Source: Microbacterium proteolyticum | Lineage (GTDB): Bacteria; Actinomycetota; Actinomycetes; Actinomycetales; Microbacteriaceae | Length of the DNA: 64,000 bases | Reading direction: 5' to 3' | NCBI RefSeq assembly: GCF_029639405.1 | Contig: NZ_CP121273.1 | Location: 72,213 to 136,212 of the forward strand | Part shown: piece by piece, positions 49,517 through 56,740 of the stretch | Layout of the letters: every line of letters begins with the position of its first letter | How positions within the stretch are numbered: the stretch's first letter is position 1 | Notes under the pieces: model-generated | What the model was told of the DNA's origin: nothing | The model's database searches: none | The model's input: only the letters and a program-made list of their open reading frames with translations | Position numbers and translations under genes: made by a program

Positions 49517-50782
49517 TCAAGTGTCCAGGGGGTGTCTCGTCTCGACGTCCCGCATGCGTCCGGCTAGAAGCGCGACGATGGCGAGCAGCGTCGGCGCGAC
49601 GCCGGCCACGATGAAGATGGCTGGTATCGGCACGATCAGCGATAGGGGCCCGGCGATGGCGATCGAGACGGGCATGAACGCGATGGAGACGAAGAAGTCG
49701 AGACTGGCGACACGGCCGATCATTTCGGGTGGCACGAGGCGTTGAAGCAGTGTGCCCCAGATCACCACGCCGGCTCCTGTGGCAGCTCCGACCGCGAACA
49801 GTGTGGCGAGCATCACTATTAGGTTGTTGGCGAGGCCGATGAGCACGAGCGGGAGGGTTCCGCCGCCCCAGAGGCCGATCATCAGTGTCAGGTATCGCCG
49901 GGGCAGTTTGAGTGACGACACGATGAGCGATCCGATGGCGCCTCCGATTCCGTAGGCGGCGAGTAGTAGTCCGAACGTTGCTTCGGCGTCGTCGAATCGG
50001 TCGCGGGTGAGGAAGGGGAGAAGTACCTCGATTGGGCCCTGGATGATGAGCGCGAGGGATGATCCGAAGATCAGGGTCCATAGCAGCCAGCGGGTGCGGG
50101 CGACGTAGCGGACCCCGGCTTTGAGGTCGCCCCACACGCTCGTGCGTTGCTGCGACTGTTCCGGTTCGGTGGTTTCCTCCCGGCGGCTGAGGAACAGTGT
50201 GATGACGAACGCGACTGCGTAGGACGCGGCGACGATGACCGCTCCGATGGCGGGGAAGAACGCCCCGACGATGATCCCTCCGAGGGCGGGTCCGAGGCCC
50301 TGCCCCATCGAGGGCCGGAGAGCCCCTTCGAGCCCGTTTGCGGCGAGCAGTTGTTCGGGCGGTAGTACTTGGGGGAGGTAGGCGCTGTAGGCCGGGTAGA
50401 AGAACGCACTACCCGCGCCCATGGCGAACGAGGCGAGCCCGACATGCCACAACTCGATCGCGCCCGTGAGGGACAGCACCGCGACGGCGGCCATGACCGC
50501 CGCGGTGAGTCCCTGCACGGTGATGATGATCCGCCGCTTCGAGAAGCGATCGGCTACCACCCCGCCGAGGACCGAGAAAGCGAAGAGGCCGAGGCTGAGC
50601 CCGGTAGCGACGGCTGACAGGGCAAGGGGGCTGTCGTCGAGTGCGAGCACCTGAAACACCATGACGATGGTCCACATGCCGGTGCCGAAGACTTCGATAC
50701 CGACGGCCGCGAACAGCAGCCGGTAGTCGCGGGTAGCGAGAGGGCGCAGCGCCCGCAGCCGGTCGGGAGTCTCGCGGGTCAT
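49517..50782 (-). CDS. MFS exporter (Mef-like)
   Basis: The 421-residue, 12-helix transporter begins TRETPDRLRALRPLATRDYR. It carries the motif-A region GVVADRFSKRRIIITVQGL and PAYSAYLPQVLPPEQLLAAN, which is typical of the enterobactin-exporter/Mef-type MFS subfamily. Its ATG overlaps the ABC-F stop, so the two are one operon. Mef-Msr pairs (efflux plus ribosome protection) give macrolide resistance in other Gram-positive bacteria; the substrate here is inference. It converges with the recombinase trio. Confidence 0.85.
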   Translation of the reverse strand: MTRETPDRLRALRPLATRDYRLLFAAVGIEVFGTGMWTIVMVFQVLALDDSPLALSAVATGLSLGLFAFSVLGGVVADRFSKRRIIITVQGLTAAVMAAVAVLSLTGAIELWHVGLASFAMGAGSAFFYPAYSAYLPQVLPPEQLLAANGLEGALRPSMGQGLGPALGGIIVGAFFPAIGAVIVAASYAVAFVITLFLSRREETTEPEQSQQRTSVWGDLKAGVRYVARTRWLLWTLIFGSSLALIIQGPIEVLLPFLTRDRFDDAEATFGLLLAAYGIGGAIGSLIVSSLKLPRRYLTLMIGLWGGGTLPLVLIGLANNLIVMLATLFAVGAATGAGVVIWGTLLQRLVPPEMIGRVASLDFFVSIAFMPVSIAIAGPLSLIVPIPAIFIVAGVAPTLLAIVALLAGRMRDVETRHPLDT

Positions 50783-52419
50783 ACGAGCGCCTCGCTTTCG
50801 GTCGTAGCTTCCAGTTGCAGTGCCGGCCAGCCTTCGACGTCGCGGAGAAGCTGCCGGTCGTGGGTGGATACGACAACAGCCGCTTGGGTGGCGTTGAGCG
50901 CGTCGGTCAGTTCGTCGACGAGCGCGATCGATAGGTGGTTGGTCGGTTCGTCGAGCAAGAGCACGTGCGGCTTGGTGGCGAGCACCAGGGCCAGCTCGAG
51001 GCGCCGTTGCTGGCCCATCGACAGCTCACCTATCCGCTTGCTCGATTCGCGGGCGCGCAGGAGCCCGAGCTGCGAGAGACCGACTGCCTCACGCGATGGA
51101 ACGAGCGCGTCGACGTGGGCTGCGTAGAACTCGCTCGCGCGACGATCCAGCGGCAGCTCCGACTCTTGGCGCAGAAAAGCGAGCCGCACGTTCTGCGGGC
51201 GACGAACGGTGCCGGTGTCCGGGCGGAGGTCTCCCGCTGCGACGCTCAGCAGTGTGGACTTGCCGGCCCCGTTGGGTCCGGTCACTACGAGACGCCCGCG
51301 GTGTGACAAAGAGAACGCCGCCGGGCGCGTAAGCCTGCCGGTCACGGTCACGTCCTCCACGCTCAACAGCACCGCTCCGGTTCGGGTCGCAAGCTCCGGG
51401 AAGCGAAACACTTGCGGCGGCTCGGGAACAGTCACCGCGTGCGCTTCGAGTTGCTCCTGCCGGCGATGCACGCTCTGCACGAGCCCGCCCGCGCGCGTGG
51501 CCCGTCCGTGCTTGTTGGTTCCCTTCTCTGGTCGCCACCCCGAGACGAGTCGGTTCTGCGCCGAGCTGAGACTGTCCTGCAGCCGCGCGAGCTCGGTCTG
51601 CTGTCGCTCGAATTCGTGCTCCCACCGTTCGCGCTCGGCGCGCCGGCCCTCGCGGTAGCCGGCATAACCGTTGCCGTACACGCGCACCCGGTCATCCGGG
51701 GTCGGGTCGAGGTCCACGATCGTCTCCGCGACGTCGGAGAGCAGCGCGCGATCATGGGTGACGACGACCACGCCGCCGTTTCGCGACCGCAGTTGCGTGG
51801 TCAGAAACTCGAGGCCGCTTCGATCGAGGTGATTTGTGGGTTCGTCGAGGAGCAGGAAATCGTCGTCGGCGCCGAGCAGGCACGCCAGACGGACTCGATA
51901 GCGCTGCCCGACGGAGAGGTCGTCCAGGCGCCGGGATGGCTCCGTTTCGGCGTCGAGTGCTTCCAACGCGATCTGCACCCGCCGTTCGGCATCCCACGCA
52001 TCGAGGACTTCGGCGTGTTCCAATGCGGCGGCGTATCGTTCTTCGGCGCCGGGGACGCCTGCGGCGAGTGACACCGCGGCCGAATCGAGGGCCGCAACGG
52101 CGGCGAGCGGCTGCGCGATCGCTTCCGCGACCGCCTGGCCCACTGTGCGGTTGCCGCCGGTCGGCATCTCTTGTTCGGCTATGCCGACCGTCCCGAGTCG
52201 CTGCACTACTCCGCTGTCCGGGGTGAGAGCGCCGCTGAGGACGTGCAGGAGCGTCGACTTCCCCCGGCCGTTCTCGCCCACGATCGCTACTCGCGAGGTG
52301 GCCGTGACCGTGAGGTCGACGTGGCTGAGGACGGGGGTGGCTCCGCGCGTTACGGAGACGTCGGAGGCGATGAGCTGCGCGCGATGGCGCGCTGATAGAG
52401 GGGTGTTGAGGGAGAGCAT
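50779..52419 (-). CDS. ABC-F ribosome-protection-type ATPase
   Basis: The 546-residue protein starts at ATG 52419 with GAAGGA upstream. It has two ATPase domains and no membrane segment: Walker A GENGRGKST and GPNGAGKST, Walker B LLLDEPTNHLD and LLLDEPTNHLS, signatures LSVGQRYRVRLA and LSMGQQRRLELA. The inter-domain linker is charged (FERQQTELARLQDSLSSAQN). ABC-F proteins of this type (Msr, TlrC, OleB) displace macrolides and related drugs from ribosomes. It is co-transcribed with the MFS gene. Confidence 0.88.
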   Translation of the reverse strand: MLSLNTPLSARHRAQLIASDVSVTRGATPVLSHVDLTVTATSRVAIVGENGRGKSTLLHVLSGALTPDSGVVQRLGTVGIAEQEMPTGGNRTVGQAVAEAIAQPLAAVAALDSAAVSLAAGVPGAEERYAAALEHAEVLDAWDAERRVQIALEALDAETEPSRRLDDLSVGQRYRVRLACLLGADDDFLLLDEPTNHLDRSGLEFLTTQLRSRNGGVVVVTHDRALLSDVAETIVDLDPTPDDRVRVYGNGYAGYREGRRAERERWEHEFERQQTELARLQDSLSSAQNRLVSGWRPEKGTNKHGRATRAGGLVQSVHRRQEQLEAHAVTVPEPPQVFRFPELATRTGAVLLSVEDVTVTGRLTRPAAFSLSHRGRLVVTGPNGAGKSTLLSVAAGDLRPDTGTVRRPQNVRLAFLRQESELPLDRRASEFYAAHVDALVPSREAVGLSQLGLLRARESSKRIGELSMGQQRRLELALVLATKPHVLLLDEPTNHLSIALVDELTDALNATQAAVVVSTHDRQLLRDVEGWPALQLEATTESEALV

Positions 52420-52840
52420 TCGTATCCTTCGGAAACGACGCACCGCACGGCTATGAAGCGTGCGAGGGTGCGCAAGGTGACGGCGACCCGTGCAGGGTCG
52501 AGAACGAGCGGCCGCCGCAGGCTCGGATGACTCAACGAGCGCGGTAGGCCTTACTCAGCCGTCACAGGAAGTACAAATGCACATTCCGAGTGTATCGAAC
52601 GACGTGATCAGAGCAACCACCGAAGAGACTCCGCCTGGAGTTTGTGGCTCTCGTCAGCGGGACGCGCCTGCCCGGAGATCTCCGCAACAGAGGAGAGGTA
52701 CAAGCCCACCACACTCGGCGGACGACGATCTGCTAGCTGTCGCTCAAAGGCATGAGCGGATCGACGCGTGCTTGCGAATAGCGCAACCTTCAATATTGCT
52801 TCTCCGCCAGTCGCGAAGTTCGCCGCGTGACCCCCAGCCA
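52420..52840. other. Leader of the ABC-F operon and unassigned DNA
   Basis: The 421 bases before the ABC-F start must hold its promoter and a leader of unknown length. A short minus-strand frame from ATG 52535 runs across the ABC-F start and could be a leader peptide, but nothing else supports it. The rest, up to the AGTACT motif, shows no convincing gene and may contain the right end of the recombinase element. Confidence 0.35.
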
Positions 52841-52901
52841 AAACAGTACTAATCCCGTTACCACTAACCGAAAACACCCCTAATAGTACTAATAGGGGTA
52901 C
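52841..52901 (+). promoter_or_regulatory. Plasmid motif copies 4 and 5
   Basis: AACAGTACTAATCCCGTTAC (52842-52861) and AATAGTACTAATAGGGGTAC (52882-52901) lie 40 bases apart, 31 bases before the gene at 52933. The second forms a near-palindrome of ACCCCTAAT and AATAGGGGT around AGTACT. Confidence 0.65.
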
Positions 52902-52932
52902 AGGCGCAAAGCGCACGACCGAAGGAGACACC

Positions 52933-53169
52933 ATGGAGAAGATCGCCGTTACCCGCCTCGCAGACCTTCGCGCAGGGGACCGCCTCGTAAGCCTGGACGG
53001 CCGCGCATATATTCCGGTGCGGATCGTTGCGCAGGGGCTCGGGTGCATCGGCGCAGGAACCGTTCAAGGTGTGCGCCTGGTGAACCCGTTCCCAAGTAGC
53101 GACGTCGAGCACGTGTTCTACCCGTCGCAGATGGACGGGCACCGCATCGAGGTTGAGCGCAGCAACTAA
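52933..53169 (+). CDS. Small plasmid protein of the par region, unknown
   Basis: The 78-residue protein starts at ATG 52933 after GAAGGAGA. It reads as a small beta-barrel-like domain (LADLRAGDRLVSLDGRAYIP, VQGVRLVNPFPSSDVEHVFY). No family is known to me. The double motif upstream and the position directly before parA suggest a plasmid maintenance role. Two further motif copies separate it from parA. Confidence 0.6.
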   Translation: MEKIAVTRLADLRAGDRLVSLDGRAYIPVRIVAQGLGCIGAGTVQGVRLVNPFPSSDVEHVFYPSQMDGHRIEVERSN

Positions 53170-53181
53170 CCCTAATACCCC

Positions 53182-53278
53182 TAACAGTACTAATCCCGTT
53201 ACTATGGAGTGAGATCCCAGACTCGCAGGGGTGCGCCGCCACGGCAAAGCGCACCCCTAAGAGTACTATTACCGTTAC
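53182..53278 (+). promoter_or_regulatory. Plasmid motif copies 6 and 7, upstream of parA
   Basis: AACAGTACTAATCCCGTTAC (53183-53202) and AAGAGTACTATTACCGTTAC (53259-53278) lie 76 bases apart; the second ends 16 bases before the parA ATG. Repeats beside a par operon are typical of centromere or autoregulation sites. Confidence 0.65.
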
Positions 53279-53294
53279 AAGGAAGGTGCCTCAC

Positions 53295-53951
53295 ATGACT
53301 CTTCGCATCCTCGCCGTCGTCGGGCAGAAGGGCGGCGTCGGTAAGACGACGACCGTCATGAACCTCGCCGCAGTGCTGTCAGATCATGCCCGCGTACTCG
53401 TCGTCGACGTCGACCCGCAGCGCAGCGCAACCGACTGGGCGGAGGCGGGAGGGGACAATGTGCCCTTCGACTTCGCTACCGAGTCAGACCCCCAAGTCCT
53501 CGCCGGTCTACGGCGCACCAACGAGTACGACGTGATCGTCGTCGACACCCCGGGAAGCTTGCGGGACACCGACGTTCTCGGCGCGGTCCTCGACAACAGC
53601 GATTTCGTCATCCTGCCCATGGAACCCGCGACCATGAGCGTGAAGCCCGCAGTTCGCGTCATTCGCCAGCTGATCGAGCCGCGGAACCTGCCCTACCGAG
53701 TCCTGGTGAGCCGTGTGAAGCGCGATCCCTCCGCGGTGCGCCGCAAAGACGACGCGCTCGAACTCCTCGACGAGATGCACCTCCCACGCTTCCGCAGCGT
53801 CATCCGCGAATACGTCATGCACACGGACGCACCGCTGACCGGGGAAGTGGTCACCACCTACCCCCGCAGCCGAGCCACCGCCAACGCCATCGACGACTAC
53901 AAAGACCTCGCCCTGGAGCTCACGAGCCTCTGGGCCAACGGAAAGAGATAG
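53295..53951 (+). CDS. parA: ParA-family partition ATPase
   Basis: The 218-residue protein has the deviant Walker A motif (VVGQKGGVGKTTTVMNL), VLVVDVDPQRSATDWAEAG and VIVVDTPGSLRDTDV, as in small ParA proteins of class Ib plasmids without an N-terminal HTH. It positions plasmid copies before division together with a centromere-binding partner. ATG 53295 follows GGAAGG; GTG 53286 is less likely. The probable partner gene begins 10 bases downstream. Confidence 0.92.
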   Translation: MTLRILAVVGQKGGVGKTTTVMNLAAVLSDHARVLVVDVDPQRSATDWAEAGGDNVPFDFATESDPQVLAGLRRTNEYDVIVVDTPGSLRDTDVLGAVLDNSDFVILPMEPATMSVKPAVRVIRQLIEPRNLPYRVLVSRVKRDPSAVRRKDDALELLDEMHLPRFRSVIREYVMHTDAPLTGEVVTTYPRSRATANAIDDYKDLALELTSLWANGKR

Positions 53952-53961
53952 GGGATCTCCC

Positions 53962-54339
53962 ATGGCACGCAAAACCCTCTCCTCCCTCGTCGGGCGCCTC
54001 GAGGACGATCAGCCCGCTGAGACCCCACAGCCGGCGCCCGCCGCCGCCCCCGTGGAGAAGACCGCCGAGGCGGCCCCCGCGGCCGAGGCACCCGCGCCGA
54101 AGAAGCGCACCAAGTACCCGCCGAAGGTGTCGTTCTACCAGGAGCTTGAAGACACCGACCGCATCCGCGGTGCAATCCTGCACACGTTCGCACAAGAAGG
54201 GTTCCGCAACCTCTCGCAATTCCTCAACGCTGCCGCGATGAAAGAGGTCGAGCGCCTCGAGGCCAAGTACAACGACGGCAAGCCGTTCCCGCCCGTCAAG
54301 GCCCGCGAACTGCCCCAGGGGCGCCCAATGGGGGTATGA
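53962..54339 (+). CDS. Probable ParB-like centromere-binding protein
   Basis: The 125-residue protein starts at ATG 53962, 10 bases after parA. The first 55 residues are Pro/Ala-rich and disordered (AETPQPAPAAAPVEKTAEAA). The C-terminal part (PPKVSFYQELEDTDRIRGAI, FRNLSQFLNAAAMKEVERLE) has the strand-helix-helix pattern of ribbon-helix-helix proteins. Position after a small ParA and this fold match the non-canonical ParB of class Ib systems. It probably binds the AGTACT repeats; that is inference. Confidence 0.75.
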   Translation: MARKTLSSLVGRLEDDQPAETPQPAPAAAPVEKTAEAAPAAEAPAPKKRTKYPPKVSFYQELEDTDRIRGAILHTFAQEGFRNLSQFLNAAAMKEVERLEAKYNDGKPFPPVKARELPQGRPMGV

Positions 54340-54340
54340 C

Positions 54341-54856
54341 GTGAGCGCTCGAGCGCGGCGCGGCTGGGCGCTGGCCGGGATCATCCTCGCAAGCGGGGGT
54401 GTCGGATACGGCCTTCGCAGCGCCTTCCCGCCCTACCCAGCGCTGACCACACCCGTTGTCATCGACGAAGCTCTCTGGCGCGCGATTCTGAGCGGGCCCC
54501 CGATGGCCGGCGTCTTCGCTGTCATCGCCGCCGTCATCGCCTTCACTCCCGCCATCCGCTCAACCAAAATCGCCCGCGAGAACGCCGCGCGCGAACTGTG
54601 GTGGAACCGCGCGCAATGGGCCCTAGGGCTGGCCGCATCCGATGACCAGGAAGACCGCGAGGTCGCAAACGACGCCCTCCAGGCCCTGCTCGAGGACGCG
54701 ACCCCCACCGAAGGCAAGATGATCTACCGCACGATCAAGAACCTTCAACGCCCAGCCGCCGTAGACACGCCCGCAATCGCGACGGAAAATAGACCGAGAA
54801 GGAAGGTGATCAGATGGCTCGGCATTCCCGCTCGTCCTTCACCGGACGCTTCGTGA
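54341..54856 (+). CDS. Two-helix membrane protein of the par region, unknown
   Basis: The 171-residue protein starts at GTG 54341, one base after the ParB-like stop. It has two membrane segments (WALAGIILASGGVGYGLRS and AGVFAVIAAVIAFTPAI) and a cytoplasmic C-terminal part ([40 protein letters not shown]). I recognise no family. It overlaps the next small gene by 43 bases in another frame. Confidence 0.6.
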   Translation: MSARARRGWALAGIILASGGVGYGLRSAFPPYPALTTPVVIDEALWRAILSGPPMAGVFAVIAAVIAFTPAIRSTKIARENAARELWWNRAQWALGLAASDDQEDREVANDALQALLEDATPTEGKMIYRTIKNLQRPAAVDTPAIATENRPRRKVIRWLGIPARPSPDAS

Positions 54857-55011
54857 CATCGCACAAGGGCAGCCTCCAGCGCCGCATCGCGGCAGGCGAG
54901 GCCGACCCGATCAGCGATCGCGAGCGCGCACAGCTTCAAGAGATCCGCCAGACCTACATCCGCAGATTCGGCGTCGACCCCGAGGCCCAGACGGTCTCCA
55001 AGACCGCCTGA
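54814..55011 (+). CDS. Small basic protein of 65 residues
   Basis: ATG 54814 has AGAAGGAAGGTGA upstream, a strong ribosome site. The product is basic and mostly helical (MARHSRSSFTGRFVTSHKGS, REERAQL-like ERAQLQEIRQTYIRRFGVD). It starts inside the end of the upstream membrane-protein gene. It may bind nucleic acid by its charge; no family is known to me. A terminator follows within 11 bases. Confidence 0.6.
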   Translation: MARHSRSSFTGRFVTSHKGSLQRRIAAGEADPISDRERAQLQEIRQTYIRRFGVDPEAQTVSKTA

Positions 55012-55022
55012 CACGCGCTGAG

Positions 55023-55052
55023 AAGGGACCGTGCCCACGGGGCCGGTCCCTT
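55023..55052 (+). terminator. Hairpin ending the par-region transcript
   Basis: AAGGGACC pairs with GGTCCCTT around a GC-rich 14-base loop, 11 bases after the stop at 55011, followed by a pyrimidine-rich stretch (CCTTCGTTCTC). Confidence 0.7.
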
Positions 55053-55326
55053 CCTTCGTTCTCGAGCATCACCACATCAGCCGCTCGCACCGGATACATG
55101 CCGATCTTGCGCAAGGGAGAGCACGGTCCAGGGTGCGGCAACGCCGCATCGCATCGCGACGCGCAGCGCCCTTGACGGTGATCGACCGCGTGCCACGATC
55201 CCAGCATCCGGGGGAGGGGTGAATCACTTTCCGGACTCGCTCCCGGGGGCGCGCCCGAAGATGACTTACGGTCCATCTAGACATTTGTCTCATGGAGTCC
55301 GTCTTCGTTCTCAAAGGAGAAACGTC
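55053..55326. other. 274-bp intergenic stretch
   Basis: No gene is seen. AGACA and TGTCT flank TT at 55279-55290, a short dyad 37 bases before the next start that could be a regulatory site. Confidence 0.35.
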
Positions 55327-55524
55327 ATGCCCCGACAGCGTCCGCAACCGCGGCCTTCCCTGATAAGTGAGCGTCCCGCCAGTTCCGACAACGCCCCTCA
55401 CGCGGGGAGCTCGCCCCGTCGCCGGTCAACGCTGGCTGGTGGGAGCATTTTCGATCCCCCGTTTATGCCAACGGCACACGGGGACATTCCTGTGGCCGAA
55501 GGTGATGAGGGCCGAGCGCGATAG
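55327..55524 (+). CDS. Small Arg/Pro-rich protein of 65 residues
   Basis: ATG 55327 is preceded by AAAGGAGAAA with good spacing. The product is low in hydrophobic residues (MPRQRPQPRPSLISERPASS, then GGSIFDPPFMPTAHGDIPVA) and likely unstructured. No family is known to me. It converges with the small gene at 55528, with three bases between the stops. Confidence 0.5.
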   Translation: MPRQRPQPRPSLISERPASSDNAPHAGSSPRRRSTLAGGSIFDPPFMPTAHGDIPVAEGDEGRAR

Positions 55525-55527
55525 TCC

Positions 55528-55776
55528 TCACTTCCGGTTGCTCGTCGAGGGACCGGTGTGCTTGACGTACTCCGCCCAGGTGCATTCCACTGCGAGCTTC
55601 ATCCCGTCCTCGGGAAAATAGCCGATTAGTTGCCGCTGAGCCGGATCGTCGTGAAACGTCACCGAGCGCAGCAGCTTCCGCCCCTGCACCTCGACCACGC
55701 GCACAATCGCGATTCGTCTGCTGCGGTCGAAGACGAGCCACACCCCCGGCTCGGGGGAGCGCTGCAGCTGAGACAT
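55528..55776 (-). CDS. Small protein of 82 residues, unknown
   Basis: The protein (start ATG 55776; GTG 55797 possible) is beta-rich and basic: GVWLVFDRSRRIAIVRVVEV, KLLRSVTFHDDPAQRQLIGY, FPEDGMKLAVECTWAEYVKH. It resembles a short DUF-type domain with no known role. It sits between the plasmid backbone and the second metal island, next to the broken DUF305 copy. Confidence 0.55.
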   Translation of the reverse strand: MSQLQRSPEPGVWLVFDRSRRIAIVRVVEVQGRKLLRSVTFHDDPAQRQLIGYFPEDGMKLAVECTWAEYVKHTGPSTSNRK

Positions 55777-55841
55777 CGGAGACCAAACCTGTACCACGCG
55801 CGGCCCTCACGCCCCGTTGACGGTCATGAGCCGTTGATCCC

Positions 55842-56096
55842 GCCACCGGCAGCATGGACCACGGCGGCGGCATGATGAGCGAAGACGACATGCAATCGCT
55901 CAAGCAGGCCACCGGAACCGACGCCGCCCGGCTGTTCCTCCAGCAGATGATCGAGCACCACCGCGGTGCCATCGACATGGCCCTGGAAGAAGCGACCAAC
56001 GGCCAGAACAGCGACGCCGTCGCACTCGCCAACACCATCATCGAGGCGCAGACCTCCGAGATCGCCACGATGGAGGAGCTTCTCGCCACTCTCTGA
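55842..56096 (+). pseudogene. Truncated second DUF305 gene (C-terminal half only)
   Basis: From about CACCGGCAGCATGGACCACG onward the sequence parallels 12130-12381. It encodes the second DUF305 half (MDHGGGMMSEDDMQSLKQAT, LFLQQMIEHHRGAIDMALEE, TSEIATMEELLATL) with a few substitutions. The signal peptide, lipobox and first half are missing. ATG 55854 could still start an 80-residue cytosolic product, but without export it is unlikely to act like its relative. Confidence 0.8.
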
Positions 56097-56106
56097 TCCC
56101 GCCCGG

Positions 56107-56138
56107 GGTGGGGCGCGGAAAGCCCACCGCGCCCCACC
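56107..56138 (+). terminator. Hairpin behind the DUF305 remnant
   Basis: GGTGGGGCGCGG and CCGCGCCCCACC pair perfectly over 12 bp with an 8-base loop. It is the counterpart of 12390-12419, with a pairing-preserving change. Confidence 0.6.
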
Positions 56139-56159
56139 ACCTGATCAGACGAAACGCAC

Positions 56160-56262
56160 CCTGTGGCGCGACTACAACTACCACCGCGCGCCGGTCTCCG
56201 GCCCCGCGCCTTGTCCTTCACCACCCTCACCGCAATCGTCGCGCTTGCTCTGTGGGCGAGCA
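56160..56262 (+). pseudogene. Remnant of a second propeller-lipoprotein gene start
   Basis: The bases after the hairpin keep the layout of 12445-12545: CGACTACAACTACCACCGCG, then CGCGCCTTGTCCTTC and CGTCGCGCTTGCTCT. The ATG has become GTGGCG, and the match stops just before the lipobox Cys codon. It marks the end of a duplicated block of about 420 bp. Confidence 0.6.
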
Positions 56263-56344
56263 TTCGGGTGGCCCACTGATCCGGCGAGAATGAGCATGGT
56301 TCCCAGTTGGATGCAGACGTGACGGACACGGCATTTGACGATAT

Positions 56345-56362
56345 CATCGCTATGTGGCGATG
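56345..56362. promoter_or_regulatory. Inverted repeat over the ArsR start, probable operator
   Basis: CATCGC and GCGATG flank TATGTG. The repeat overlaps the start codon region of the ArsR gene, as expected for autorepression of a near-leaderless message. Confidence 0.55.
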
Positions 56363-56740
56363 AATAAAGAGGGTGGTCTACTCGATCCTGACGCGACCGC
56401 TGTGTACGCGCACCTATTCGACGCGCTTGGGGACCCCACGCGATTGGCGGTTCTCCAGCATCTGGCGTCCGGCGAGCATCGCGTCCGGGATCTCGTCCAG
56501 CACCTCGGATTGGCGCAATCAACCGTAAGTAAGCACCTCAGCTTCCTGCGGGACTGCCGACTAGTCACTGTTCGCTCGGAGGGTCGGGCTTCCTGGTTCG
56601 ATCTTGCGCAACCTGTGGCGACTGCGGCTCTCATTAACGCCGCCGAACTCCTGCTGAGAGACACCGGCACGCGTGTCACGCTATGCGCTCACCTTCATCA
56701 GCCTGGTGAAGACTTCGCCCTTGGAACGGACGCGGCCTGA
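56360..56740 (+). CDS. ArsR-family metal-sensing repressor
   Basis: The 126-residue protein starts at ATG 56360 (GTG 56354 is possible; neither has a clear ribosome site). It is a winged helix (LFDALGDPTRLAVLQHLASG, LVQHLGLAQSTVSKHLSFLR). Of the CmtR cysteines only the second of the pair remains (FLRDCRLV), plus one near the C-terminus (VTLCAHLHQPGE) with added His residues, so its metal range may differ from the two other ArsR proteins. It overlaps the CDF gene by one base. Confidence 0.85.
   Translation: MNKEGGLLDPDATAVYAHLFDALGDPTRLAVLQHLASGEHRVRDLVQHLGLAQSTVSKHLSFLRDCRLVTVRSEGRASWFDLAQPVATAALINAAELLLRDTGTRVTLCAHLHQPGEDFALGTDAA

Noticed and set aside
52350-52535. Possible leader peptide of the ABC-F gene
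   Set aside because: ABC-F resistance genes often have leader peptides, but this frame runs across the ABC-F start and shows no stalling motif or paired attenuator stems that I could see.
52608-53048. Minus-strand frame of 146 codons in the par region
   Set aside because: It crosses the repeated AGTACT motifs and overlaps the well-supported small gene at 52933; no conserved pattern was recognised.
55279-55290. AGACA/TGTCT dyad as a transposon end related to TGTCTC at 19961
   Set aside because: The shared bases are few, and no transposition gene lies beside the right-hand site.
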